From positions 16,228,330 through 16,292,329 of the forward strand of contig OZ038439.1 of the NCBI GenBank assembly GCA_964036275.1: a stretch of 64,000 bases of DNA. Direction: 5' to 3'. A program made the translations under genes and the position numbers. Shown here in pieces: positions 12,010 to 32,520 of the stretch. Numbering within the stretch: position 1 is the first letter of the stretch; the number at the start of each line of letters is the position of its first letter. Under the pieces are notes generated by a model, which was given only the letters and a program-made list of their open reading frames with translations, did not search any database and was not told the DNA's origin. This DNA comes from Litoditis marina (lineage: Eukaryota > Nematoda > Chromadorea > Rhabditida > Rhabditidae).

Positions 12010-12215
12010 ATAAGATAGATGTACCGTTTTGCAAATCGAAAGAGATGTTGCATGATTTAGCAGAAGAAAAGGTGCGTGCTGACAGACTGAAGACTTTTGC
12101 GAGAGTTTATGACCCTAGCTAAGTTATACCTCTATACACACTTTGATTCACGAATTTCGATCTAAACTCATCGGCATCGAACTACAAACAGCGCGAAAAG
12201 AGTGTACCCTATAGT

Positions 12216-12338
12216 TGAAGTAGGACGATTACGTGGACCGCTCGCGACGTATCGGTTCTCTGAACTGCAATTGAAAAATGTATTACAGTTCAAAGGACCG
12301 GAGCGTTGAATTTGGTCCACTTAATCGTCCCTCTTCAA
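12216..12338. mobile_element. MITE with GGACGATTACGTGGACC ends, copy 1
   Basis: The ends are TGAAGTAGGACGATTACGTG and the complement of GGTCCACTTAATCGTCCC. The interior has GAACTGCAATTGAAAAA and its partner. A related copy lies at 53680-53799. Confidence 0.75.
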
Positions 12339-12411
12339 GCGTAACCAGAAATGGAATACCAGAAATATAGTGGAGAGAGGCGCAACCTGGTAGGGTATCG
12401 AAGCGAGTTCA

Positions 12412-12649
12412 GTGGCCGTATTTTGTAAGCCCAAGTAGCCATGTAAGTTACATGAGCGAATTGGATGGAAAATTATCAACTGCTGCCACTCTTGGTTCAA
12501 CATTCCTTTGCAAATTTCTGAAGAGCTAAATGGTACCTTTGGGAACAAACAAAATGCATAAGGACTATCAAAAGCTGAGCCAGATATTAGCGATTGAGAA
12601 TTCGCTCATGTAACTTACATGGCTGCTTGATCTTACAAAATACGGCCAC
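12412..12649. mobile_element. 238-bp MITE with ~45-bp inverted ends
   Basis: The left arm begins GTGGCCGTATTTTGTAAG and continues CATGTAAGTTACATGAGCG. The right arm is its near-perfect complement and ends AATACGGCCAC. The first 11 bases equal those of the 140-bp element at 98-237, although the rest differs. Confidence 0.85.
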
Positions 12650-13736
12650 AGAAGTTGTTCTAGAGCTAGGGAAAAGTCAACTGACGGTGCGTCGTGAAAG
12701 AGCGCAAGCCCCGGATCGGTGGGAACCGGGTGGAAAGCATGGGACGAATGGAATGAAACCAACATGATCAATTAGAAAACTTGGAAACACGAAAGCGGAT
12801 AACCTACACTGTCCCACTTTTTGATGGATAGAATATAATGTTCATTCGAGTGGTAATGAGGGTTTCATCGTCATTTAATAATAGAAGAATTAAATGGAAT
12901 AAGTTGTTTATTAGAAGCAATCAATAAAAGAGAGACGGAAAATGATGTCGTACAGAAACAGAAAGCAGTCGATACCAGTTCACAGTTCACTATCGGGGAG
13001 GATGACAAAGTTCGGGTATAACAGAGGTTGAAGGAATATACAAATAGCTTACACCACAACAATCAAATCCCATTAATACTATTTCTTATGAAACGTGTAG
13101 CTGGATAATACGGTAGATAGTCCTTTTCATTCTTACCTATACTTCTACAGTATGAATAGAACACAAGGCATTGAAATTACGTAAATTCTATTGGAATGGT
13201 CAAGTAATTTTGCAATCGGAAGTGGATTTCGTACTGTAGAAGTCTCGGTAAGAATGATTTCGCCTATACGAGTAATCCAAAATGGAGCAAGGAATGTACA
13301 GGCAGATTTTTTGATTAAAAGTGTGGGAGAAAAACTGGGAGCGGAGAAATCGAGTAGAAACGCATCAATTTTTGAAAGTGTACAGTTACTAGCGATTCAC
13401 TAAGTACACTTGCATTGCAAGTTAGTACGAATAAACGTTCAAATTGACATCTTATACATAAATAAATGATTTCTTTCGGAAATATGAAAGCAATTCACGG
13501 TGTATTGTACACACATAACGTTGGAAAGCAGCCGGTCACTCAAGCTGTTCGGAACACTTATTTTCTCTAAGTTTCGGATGAACGTTTGGTTAAATCAGTA
13601 AAAAACTCCGCTCATGTTTGAGTGAGGGAAATTTACGTTCACGAATGGTAGAACACGTGAGTTACGTGAAACAATCACACTTCATGTGAGCAAACTTCTT
13701 TCTATGGATGCTCCGTTCACTGCAATCATAACCGCT

Positions 13737-16700
13737 CTATCGTCCGTTGAAGAAATTGCCGAAGTTTCCGCCGAGATTGTTCAGATCGAAACCCGTGAAC
13801 TGCTGTAGAAGATCCCCTGCGGCACTGGCGGCAGCTTGTTTTCCCTGAAGTTCGTTTCCGGTACTTTTTTTCACATTTTCCTATCCCTTTTCGTAGGCAA
13901 GTATATTTGCTTCCCCGCAAAGTATTGTAATTGATGGTTCTCACTAACACCTTTATCGTGATCTTGCAACTCGCAATATGAGATCATGACAACGACCACA
14001 CTGCAATTTCTCATGAACAAAACACAGAAATGTTTCTATCATCGCTCCGGGTTAATCACAGAAGGCGGCGAAGCAATCCCTCAAATCTCACGAGAAGTTC
14101 ATACGAGTTTCTGATGAGATACCTCATGAGCTACTCGTGAACTCTCAATGTTGTAGCGTAGCAATCAATATTATCTCATGAAAAGCTCATGTAAATAGCT
14201 CATGAGGTATCTAATGAGATGTTTGAGGGGTTGCTACGGCGCCAGTCGACCCGAGTTACACACACATCACAATTTGACGGGTTCGCCCTGTCTAAGGCAA
14301 GCCAGTACAGTGTACGTCGCTCTATTTTGGTGTGTTTGAGGTTTTTCCAGCTGTTCGTCTGTATGCGAAAACCATGCACCCAGATCAAATCACAACTCAG
14401 CTGTCTGCTCATACCTTGGGTCCTCCCTGCTTAATCGCTTGAGCCGAAGAAAGACTCTTCGTGATCAGTCCGAGTAGATCCATATCTTCTTCCTCTCCCC
14501 CAGCTCCTCCCTGAGGTCCGCCGCCTGCAGCTCCAGCTCCCCCACCAAGAGCACTTCCGAGTCCGGCTGAAATATGTTTCTCAAGTTTCATTTGTCACAT
14601 TACTGTGTCATACAGAATCGGCCCATGCCTCATCTCTAAATATTTATGACTCTGCATACTCTGAGGTATTCGTGGCCACGAATACACGGCGATACGGTTA
14701 CGACCTTCATGGACTTTCCTAAAACTCACGACCGAAATATTTGTCTGCAAATTCTATGCTCTAACAAAACCGACGAGTGAGGTTCTAGATATTATGTACT
14801 TTCATGTGCTTTGTTATAATATTACTACTCAAAGGCACAAGTATGTTATTCTTGGTTCAAAAGATTAAATTTTCTAGTTTCACGTCAGCTTTGATGATGT
14901 CCTGTGAAATAACTCACCCAATCCTCCGAATCCTCCCAATCCCCCACCTGCTCCAGCACCCGATCCCACCCCGGCCCCACCGTGACCTCCACCCATTCCT
15001 GGGTGGGGTCCATTTGGATGAGGTCGCGGCATCGGGGGATGTGGTCGGGGTGGAGTGGGTGGTGGGAAGGTGAATGCCGGCGGAGGTGGCGGCGGCGTGG
15101 GAGGCGGCGGTGGGGGTAACGTCGGTGCGGGAGTTGCTGGATTGAGAATAATAATACTACAAGTTTTTTTCCGCAATGATATGAAAAGCATTGAATCAAA
15201 GAACAGAACATTGATCCAAACAATTTTGTTTCGAGAGAGCGGTCAAACCGTCTGAACTGCCTCCATCAAACATGTTCAAAGAGCGATCGGTATAGAAAAA
15301 CCGATGCATATATATTGCAAGGATTTAAAACTTGTATAGTACATGGTCGTAGAGCCATGTTCAGTAAGGGGAGTTTCACGGGAATCGCGCACCTTCGACT
15401 TCTTTTCTTCGTTCAAAACACAAAACTCAACTTTTACACAGATTATCGGAAAGCAGTCAACGGAAAATAAAAGAACGTACGTCGGCACATCCGTGCAATA
15501 ATCTGACAGTCGTGCAGCGTGTCGAACAGATTGGCATTCGTTTCACTGGTGGCGCAGCCGGGGAACCAGAAGTCGTCGCATTGTCGAGTTTCCTGAAGAA
15601 TATGCTTTAAAGGGAGCACAATATTCGATATAGTCTTATCCGGGTCAATATTGAGGTCTACGGTCTGCAGAGGAACGTTCGAGTGAGGATTTATAGACAG
15701 AATATCGTCTTCATAGATAAACTTTTTTTCTTTTGGAGAGCTTCAAATCGGGCGGGTTACGCAAAAAATGTAGAAATAATAAAATAATCGCTTGCGATAT
15801 CAATGTGAGCTATTGAACTACTCGATCATTGTCAGGGTTTGTGTTTAGCTGTCCATTCTAACAAACTATAACAAAACGACAAAGTGGAATATTTCCGTCA
15901 TAGAACAAAAAGATCAGAAGAAATGAAATAACCGTTTGTGAAAGAACTTACTAACTTTATTAAAAGTGTATTTTATTTTGAATCCGCAGAAGCGACCTGT
16001 GGGGGGATCCATTTCACATATTTCCAGTGCCAGACTCGGTCGCGCAGTTACTGAAAAGAGAAAATTGACCGATGGGAAAATATGAGAAATTACTGCATAC
16101 GTAACTCTTTCTGTCAGCTATGTTCACTATCTATGGCTGTTTCTCTGAGTCTAGTTGATAACTCGAAGTCTGGCTTCGAACGTTCTATGTATTGCTTGTG
16201 TGTTCATTCTCTGAGAACTCACTGACTCGGCCCCCGCCGACTGAGTCAAAATTGAGACGGCAACGACAATGTCGCACAAATTTTACTCATGAAACTAGCA
16301 TATGTTTTGAGGAGGCGCAGACTGATAAACAACAGTTAAACCTGAGACGGCAACGCCATTGTCGCGGCCGTCTCACGTTTTACTCATAGTTAGTCTAAAC
16401 ATCAATTCATAAGTTATCAATTCGTCTTCAACTCGATTGTTATAAAGTATATTGATAAACTCATTATTATTATTACTATTATTATTATTATTATTAACGT
16501 TGCTGTTCACAGTTGCTCATATATTGGAGTGGCATTTCCTCACCCCCCCCCCCCGCAATTGATACTACAAGATGTTTTTTGTTTTTCTTTCTCCCAAAAA
16601 ATGCCTCGTTTTTCAAGGCTGCATTACTGTTGCGGTTTGCAACGCGTCAAAGAAGGCTAGCCTACGTAGTAAATAGAGCGGAACCCATTTCATAGTTTTA

Positions 16701-19204
16701 CTGTGACAATGGGAAATGAAAACTGGTTTGGCGGTTTGGTGACGCAGTGTCACAATGAGTCAGTAGGGCGTAAAAGTGAAAACATAAAAAGTAATAGGAC
16801 CACTTTTACCCAGAAACTGATGACAAATTGGAATGGGGAGTTTTAGCCTCTGCAACTAGATACAAAATCCGCGTGCTGAACTCGATCAATAAGCATAGTT
16901 TTTATGCTCTCTTTGAACAATCTTACTAGACGTCTCAGTCTAATTCTAAAAACACAATAGTTCAGTGGTTTGTGTTACCGATGTCTACTGGAGGACACAA
17001 AATCAACACCCCCCCCCCCCAGAGTTAATTTGTTGAAATTTCTCCAAATCAGTTCTGAACTCACTGATCTTCGCGTTCCCTCCACCCATGCCCTTCCATC
17101 CGGGCTGGGGACGCCGTGTGGGGGCAGGGGTTCCGACCGGACGGGGTGGTCCCAGGGGGACACCGTCGTTGGCGGCCGTGATACACTGGAATATCGATCG
17201 ATTAGATAATTCTCTCTCTCTTTCTCTCTCCCTCTCTCTCTCTCCGTCTTTATCGTCTTCTTTCTTCCCCACCCTGCCTCTCCCCTCGTTCTCTTCCCCA
17301 CCGCTTTCCCTCTACGGCCTCTCTATTTATGTCCCTTCTTCCTCGCTATGTCTCTTTCTCTCCGTTTTACCTGTGTGGGTATATTCTTGCACTGGTTAGC
17401 GCTTTTATCCCGATAATCGGCCGCCGCCCGCATGCACAACTGTCGCGGGAAGTCGCACGTGTACGGATCACACTCGACCGTCGCTATCGCATTGAAATCG
17501 CCCGAGATGAAGTCCTCACCTGAGATTACCACATATTGGGAGGGCTCTATCCAAGACCGGCCTATACGGTGTATGTTGTAATATTCTGTGTTTGTAGTTC
17601 ACTTTCGTTGATTTTCGTTGAGGTCAGGAATTGCGGGAGCAAACCACAACGATGATTCGATCTCTCCCGATAAAATGGTAGCTCTAGAAAAGACAGGACG
17701 TCTCATTCACTAGACGTTTTTTTCCGCTGTATTTGTAGTTTGAACACACTGCGTGTCAGTCAAAAATAGGAAATGATGATGTGCACGCACATCAAACTAC
17801 AACAACTCCGTAATGGTGATAATTGGGGAGTATAAAATGGTTGGCATTTAGGATCATGTCAGGTAATCAATTGAAAAAGTTTATATAGCGAAGGGCATCT
17901 ATACATTTTGCATTTTCAACAAGCATTTTGACGTTCATAAAAGGATTTCACGGAAAATATACTCGAATGTATGTTATAAGAAAAGCTAAAAATGTAATAC
18001 GGAAGTTTCGAGTTTTTCGTTGACTTTTGGATTTTAAAACGAGATGAACGTTTCAAGTTTTAACTTCTTATTGAAGAAGTACACGATCGCTCTTCTTCTT
18101 CTTCCAAGGTTTGAACCTACTCCAAAGGTTTCAATCTCTCAAGAACTCAAAGTTTTGGAGTGACTGTATCTGAGCTTACTGAGCTGTATCCACAGCAGAA
18201 ATTACGGTATACGTCCAAAATACATAGAGATCAAACTACAAACACGGGAGATCAGCACGACATCAACCTTTGTAGCCGGTCTTTTTACAGGCAAACCCTA
18301 CAACAACATCTATAACATCTTTCAAAGACAGATTCCGGTTCTATACTTTAGTACACCGTATACATCTTCCAACTAATTGATCGTAAGCTACTTTTTGTGC
18401 GATTAAACTACAGATAATCGATGTATTCATGTGTAAACGACATAAATAACCTGTTCTTGAGGGGTGATTGATCCCGCTTAGCTAGTTTTTCCTGTTTACC
18501 CAAAGCCGCTTGATCCAAATGAGTAAGCGAGCAAAACAAACATGAACTTTCTAATCTATTAAAAGTATTTCAATAACAATAACAATACAAAGTCGTATAT
18601 GGTCAAAATTTGTTGCGGAATTTCATGTGAGATAGCATCGACGAGAAATATTCAAAGATTGAAAGGAATATTGGAAGGTCAACTTGAATGAGTGCCAAAA
18701 TAAAAATATGTAAGTTGTGGCCATAAGTTTTAACAAACATTTTTGATTAATACTACATATTCCGTTCATGAATAAAATACAACTATTTAGTTAGCTTTCA
18801 AAAACCCATAGAAGAGTTCAGTAACTATCACATTCTCTGATTTTTGTCAAAGATTGTACTATGCATATGTGAGGACCGAGCTGTCTCAGAATAATGTCGC
18901 TAGCAAGAGTTTTGAATGATTTGAATGAACTGAGAAAAGTTTGTAAAAGTCTGCGAACACAGTTATCACCATTTTCATGCACAACTACGTGGAACTTCGA
19001 AACCTACCACTCAAAATACAAAACCTTCTACTCAATCAATCTCTTTTCTACAATCTAAGGCATGTACAAAACTTCATTTAAACTTTTTGGTGACTCACAT
19101 TCATCAGTGTCGAATAGTTTCTCCATGAACGGGTCAAGCTCCGTGGGTAGGTCAGAGACGACATACTGTACCAGACAATACCACGTCAGAATCCGTATGA
19201 CCAT
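13737..19204 (-). CDS. Secreted Kunitz-like protein with Pro-rich linker and Gly-rich tail (353 aa)
   Basis: Exons in transcript order: 19099-19204, 17371-17519, 17065-17185, 15956-16050, 15481-15592, 14918-15136, 14415-14566, 13737-13844. Phases agree; total 1062 nt. Residues 1-17 form a hydrophobic signal peptide. A first cysteine cluster follows (Cys36 to Cys86, ending QCKNIPTQC). Residues 137-193 resemble a Kunitz domain: six cysteines, YTFNKETRQC and the F-x-GC core, then N-x-N-LF. It is atypical. There is an insertion after GC, the last two cysteines are seven apart rather than four, and the residue after the second cysteine, where an inhibitor's P1 would sit, is Gly. Trypsin inhibition is therefore doubtful. 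Next come proline runs (PPPPPPTPPPPPP), then repeated GGG/GAG blocks and a helical tail ending GGNFGNFFNGR. A role in the cuticle or extracellular matrix is possible but inferred. Exon 4 uses donor GTTAGT because only that keeps frame. Confidence 0.8.
14064..14244 (+). mobile_element. MITE of the 'GGCGTAGC / CTCATGAG' family, copy 3
   Basis: It starts AGGCGGCGAAGCAATCCC and ends GGGTTGCTACGGCGCC. It lies in the last intron of the Kunitz-like gene. Confidence 0.8.
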
Positions 19205-19892
19205 TTCGGGTCAATAATAATCAATATAATCGATAAATCAATAATAGATCAACACATGTGTCCGAGAGGGTATTGAACAATTTACGATGCGTTTGTGATT
19301 TCAATTCGTGTCTGCCCCTTCATACTCTTAGCCGCGAAGCGAGTTCTGCTGCTGCAACCTGTTTCTGGATAAATGAGCGTTTGAATCGCGCGCCAAACGC
19401 GGTTTGCAGTCTGATTACTGTAGCGTGTCTGCGTCTCCGCGTTTTGTGCACTGTCTCGTTTTCAGCAGACAGCCGGCCAAAGCGCATTTGACGACAACGC
19501 TACGGCCGGACTCTTCCTTATATAATTCCTATATTTTGTTGTACTTAGTCCTCTCTTGAATCTTATTCAATGTTAGAGTTAGTGATGTATTTAACGTGTA
19601 GTAGTGCAGTAATAATTAACTTTTGAAATGGTTAATATAAGCAAAAACCAAGTTTATTCCACTTTATTAAATTAAACACTCTTGAAAATAAAGTACATGG
19701 ATGATAACTATATCAAGTCATTTTTCACATCCTTCCTTTTTCTCTTAGAAAACATTTTGTAAATTTATCTTGAAACAAGAAAACATACAAATCAAGAACT
19801 GTTAATTACTTCACATACATGTTTAGATTTTGTTTTGTTCCTCATCATTGTATTGTTTTGTTAATTATATTCTCTTTCAGCCACAGTCAGTA
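19205..19892. promoter_or_regulatory. Divergent promoter region (Kunitz-like gene / Sec61 gamma)
   Basis: These 688 bp separate two start codons on opposite strands, so both 5' control regions should lie here. The part at 19258-19500 is notably GC-richer than its surroundings and includes GCGCGCCAAACGCGG. A TTTCTCTTTCAG acceptor ends at 19880, 12 bp before the Sec61 gamma ATG, and is the likely trans-splice site. Confidence 0.5.
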
Positions 19893-21368
<1,476 letters not shown>

Positions 21369-21522
21369 ACTGATCTTCCCCTCTCATTCGGTGCCACTCG
21401 ACGAGTTATCTCGAGCTACCATCCACTTCGGGCCCTTATTTATTTATTTGTACTTTGATTGTAATTGTTGTCGGAGATTGTTTTAACATCATTGATTTGA
21501 CTGTGATTTGCGGAGAATATAA

Positions 21523-21528
21523 AATAAA
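21523..21528 (+). terminator. Poly(A) signal AATAAA of Sec61 gamma
   Basis: AATAAA in the 3' UTR, about 155 bp after the stop. The next gene's splice acceptor follows about 107 bp later. Confidence 0.75.
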
Positions 21529-21583
21529 AAACGTTTTATCGATCGTGTGTGTTGTGCTTGGCATCGGACCTACCATTGAAAAT

Positions 21584-21636
21584 TACTTTTCATGTTGAAC
21601 CAACTGTGAGTGCAAGAAAAGTTGGTATGTTTCAGA
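21584..21636 (+). promoter_or_regulatory. Intercistronic region with Ur-like element and SL2 trans-splice acceptor
   Basis: TACTTT at 21584-21589 fits the UAYYUU Ur-element consensus described for SL2 trans-splicing in C. elegans operons. It lies about 46 nt upstream of the acceptor GTTTCAG that ends at 21635. The ATG follows one base later. Spacing from the upstream poly(A) signal is about 107 nt, the usual operon distance. Confidence 0.65.
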
Positions 21637-23301
21637 ATGGTGAAATTAGTGGTACTGTTTTCCGGAAAGCGGAAATCTGGAAAGGATTTCGTCAGCCATA
21701 GGTTACGAGATCTTCTGGCAGAGAGGGTATCAGTCCTGGTGAGAGGAGTCTCGTATAGTCTGAAGGAGGAGTACTCTAGGATACATGGTGAGACAGTTGC
21801 TTGAATCTTTTGAAAATATTCAGGTTTTTCAAGTTTCATTAGCCGTGTATACCCTACTAGGTTTGTAATGGTAAGGATGGAGGGCGAAAACCAGGACAAT
21901 CACACCTGCAAAAAGCAACCAGGTGCTTGTGTAGAGCAGTGTCGGTTGCTTTCGAGTGAGACCCGGTTGCATCTCAAATGTACCAAATGTTTTAAGCGAT
22001 TGTTTACCCTTGTTACAACATGTTACCTCAGAAAACCTATGCTTTCTATGAGAAACAGTCAGTCTAAGTATAGTTGGCACCTACCAAAGTCGCAGTAAGA
22101 ATGGAGAACTATACTTTATGTTTTCGTTTTCAGGTCTAAACTACGATGAGCTTATTTCCGACGGGCCGTACAAGGAGGAACACCGATTGAAGATGATCAA
22201 GTGGGGAGAAGAGCTTCGAAATCGGGAACCCGACTATTTCTGCAGGTAAAATCTCTACCATCTTGAATAAGGTGTATCTTTCGTAGAACGTAGTTTACGT
22301 TTCGGAAGGTAGAGAGTGTTTGACCAACCAACAGGTCAGTGGGCACGTCGTTTTCTGCTCCGCAGGGGTGAATCATTTCAGGTCCCGACCAACAGAAAAC
22401 AGAATGGATTGAAGTTTTCAATTTTGTTAGACTCAAAGTACATTGCTTGATATTTCGAAAGGGGAGAAACGGGAACTGAGTGTTTTGGACTGGTTAGCAA
22501 ACCAGTATCCATGTCTAGTCTCGGTTAACTTTCATTGAGCTGAGTTGATTTATATTAACTTTCGATTAGAATAGTTAGATTTGTGGTCGTAATGGTTACG
22601 TGCAGTACTGCCGTGATAGTTACACGCATGCACCAGAAGTTTATCTGTACAGAGGACCCGTACTGTGATGAGAACCCCCTTCCCACAGGAAACCAGTCAA
22701 CTAGAACCCCCACTGCCCACAGTATGAACTGGAAGTGGTAGGCTGGGGGACAGCAAGAATGGGGCTTGGCTGGTAAATCCATAGATTTTGAAAATGTTTA
22801 GTCTAGGTTACTGAACGCCCTATTCTGTCTATATTTTCGTTTCAGTGCCGGTATACTGTTAGTCAATTGCACAGTCACGTGAAACAAGTTAAACACAGCA
22901 CAACTCAGAAACGTGCTATTACAAAGTGGACGATTCCTCATTAGAATGCAAACTTCACGTTATCATTCATTTTACTTCTAGTTTACCGATGTGCTCTTTG
23001 CAGGCAAACAGTCCTGCCCTCTTGCCCCTCTGACGTGGTGATAGTGTCGGACTGCCGGCGCCCAACCGATATACAGTACTTCGAATCGAACTACCGTACC
23101 CTCTCTGTTCGCGTCGAGAGTTCTGTGTCAGAGCGGGAAAAGAGGGGATTCAAATTCGTGACCGGTGTAGATGACGCAGAATCCGAATGCGGATTGGATG
23201 ATTGGACTTTTGATGTAATTGTGAATAATAATGGGAATTGTATAAACAACCAGCTGACTAAGCTGGTAGCATCAATTGAAAAGTTGTTATACATGGTGTA
23301 G
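21637..23301 (+). CDS. PMVK: Phosphomevalonate kinase, animal type
   Basis: Three exons (21637-21787, 22134-22245, 23004-23301) join in frame to 186 aa, close to the ~190 aa of the family. The enzyme phosphorylates mevalonate 5-phosphate to the diphosphate. Animals use this nucleoside-monophosphate-kinase-fold enzyme rather than the fungal GHMP type. Diagnostic parts are the P-loop VVLFSGKRKSGKDF (residues 5-18), KEEYSRIHGLNYDEL, HRLKMIKWGEELR, VSDCRRPTDIQYF with the catalytic-region arginines, and GVDDAESECGLDDW. Nematodes lack a complete sterol branch, so the product would serve isoprenoids such as dolichol, ubiquinone and prenyl groups. The gene is downstream in the putative operon with Sec61 gamma. 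Intron 2 carries a CACGTGA-type repeat. Confidence 0.96.
22846..22976 (-). repeat. CACGTGA-ended repeat, copy 5
   Basis: It contains GCACAGTCACGTGAAACA, then AACTCAGAAACGTGC, and ends near AACTTCACGTTATCA. It lies in intron 2 of the phosphomevalonate kinase gene, just before its last acceptor. Confidence 0.75.
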
Positions 23302-24287
23302 TTCGTTTCAACGAGCACACTTACAGTAACCATATATGCTTTTCAAGAATTGCTCTCCGATGAGAGAATAGACCGACTGTAGGAAGTTTCGATCGGCTTA
23401 GGTGATTTTGAGTCTATTCTGCAAGAAAATTCATACGCTTAGGATCGTAGTTTTTCTGTTTCGAAAAAGTTTCATACATTCAATCTTGACAACTTTCTAT
23501 TGTATTTTTTTTCTGTTACTGGAAATCTGGTTGATTGTGGTAATCCGTCATGAAACTCAGGCAAAAACATGTTATGAATAGATTGGACAACGATTATCAC
23601 GGTTGACCTGGTTTCCTGGTTTAGTAGTTAGGTTCCACCCCTTGTTTTTTCAATGTAAACCAGTCGCCCACGAAATTAGGAAGCATTGTTGATTGTTTTT
23701 ACATTTTGGTTTTTGTACATTGTAGTTTGATCGCTTCGCCTTAGATTGTTATAGATGTATCCAGTTGTTATTTGATATTGTTTAAATGTTCCCTTTGTAA
23801 AGATTTACAAACCGATAAAAGAGCTTGTGCATTGTCTTGAAAATGTTTTAGGGTCTTTTAAATCTGTGTAATCCGTTGTTTTTTTTTTGAATTATGCTGT
23901 TTCAAAAATGAAAGTTTTTATCTTATTTTGATAATTCTTCCAGTTCGGTCGCTTACTTTGCGGTACAATATCTTCTCTTACCCTTTTGTTATAAGAAAGT
24001 AAACATTTCAAATTTGGTGATGTTTCCGTGCTCTGTTCCCAAACTTTGACCTAGTGTCAGCGCGCCGCATCTAGCTGTGGACAAAATACCGCGCGAAGCG
24101 GTCGCACAGCTCAAAATAGAGGCTACAGTAATCCGTCTGTGGGAAGGCATTCATTATACATCTCAAAGTCTTGAAAAATGCATTATTCTCATTGTAAATT
24201 ACTCAGATGTTATCTTTGAACATTTTCTGAGATCCAGCATATGTTATGAATGTTCATTCTTGCACGGATGTTCGCTGTCATATTTAT

Positions 24288-24341
<54 letters not shown>

Positions 24342-24672
24342 TCTCTCTATATGCTATAAGAGAAAATAGATAGTGTGGGTGGTGTTATATTCTCTTTTGA
24401 ATGATTGCATGAATCATTTCAAATTTCGTTCGTTGCTATCTTAACATTTTGATCTTTTTTAAGTAAGGAAGTAACATTTTGATATATTTAGTGTATCTGT
24501 TTGCTGAATTTCAAATTTTGTTCATTCTTATCTCGCTCTACCTTTTTGAATCTGTTCGCGATATATGTTGCCAGTAAGTATCAGGCGACTTTACTTTTCG
24601 TCCTTATCGTAACATGTATTCTGATACCAGGTGGAAAGGACCGACTTCGATAAGGAGAGACAGTAGCTGAAG
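23302..24672. other. Intergenic region before the dipeptidase gene
   Basis: No exon seen. It holds the 3' UTR of the kinase, a T-rich stretch, and a (CT)n microsatellite at 24292-24336. A CAG at about 24630 may be the trans-splice acceptor for the dipeptidase mRNA. Confidence 0.5.
24292..24336. repeat. (CT)n microsatellite
   Basis: Uninterrupted CT dinucleotide run of about 45 bp. Confidence 0.95.

Positions 24673-32520
<7,848 letters not shown>

Larger units (their letters stand above)
10491..13736. other. 3.2-kb intergenic region made largely of MITEs
   Basis: I see no exon between the dioxygenase start and the Kunitz-like gene's stop. Recognisable contents are inverted-repeat elements at 10988-11159, 11827-12009, 12216-12338 and 12412-12649, a GGTTACC-rich block at 11250-11515, and a short GGGGAATGTCCCCC-type array at 11520-11660. 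The dioxygenase promoter should lie just right of 10490. Confidence 0.6.

Noticed and set aside
13726..13950. Minus-strand open frame YRKRTSGKTSCRQCRR as the Kunitz-like gene's last exon
   Set aside because: The acceptor it needs is purine-rich. Using CTTCAG at 13845-13850 gives an in-phase, Gly-rich end that fits the preceding exon.
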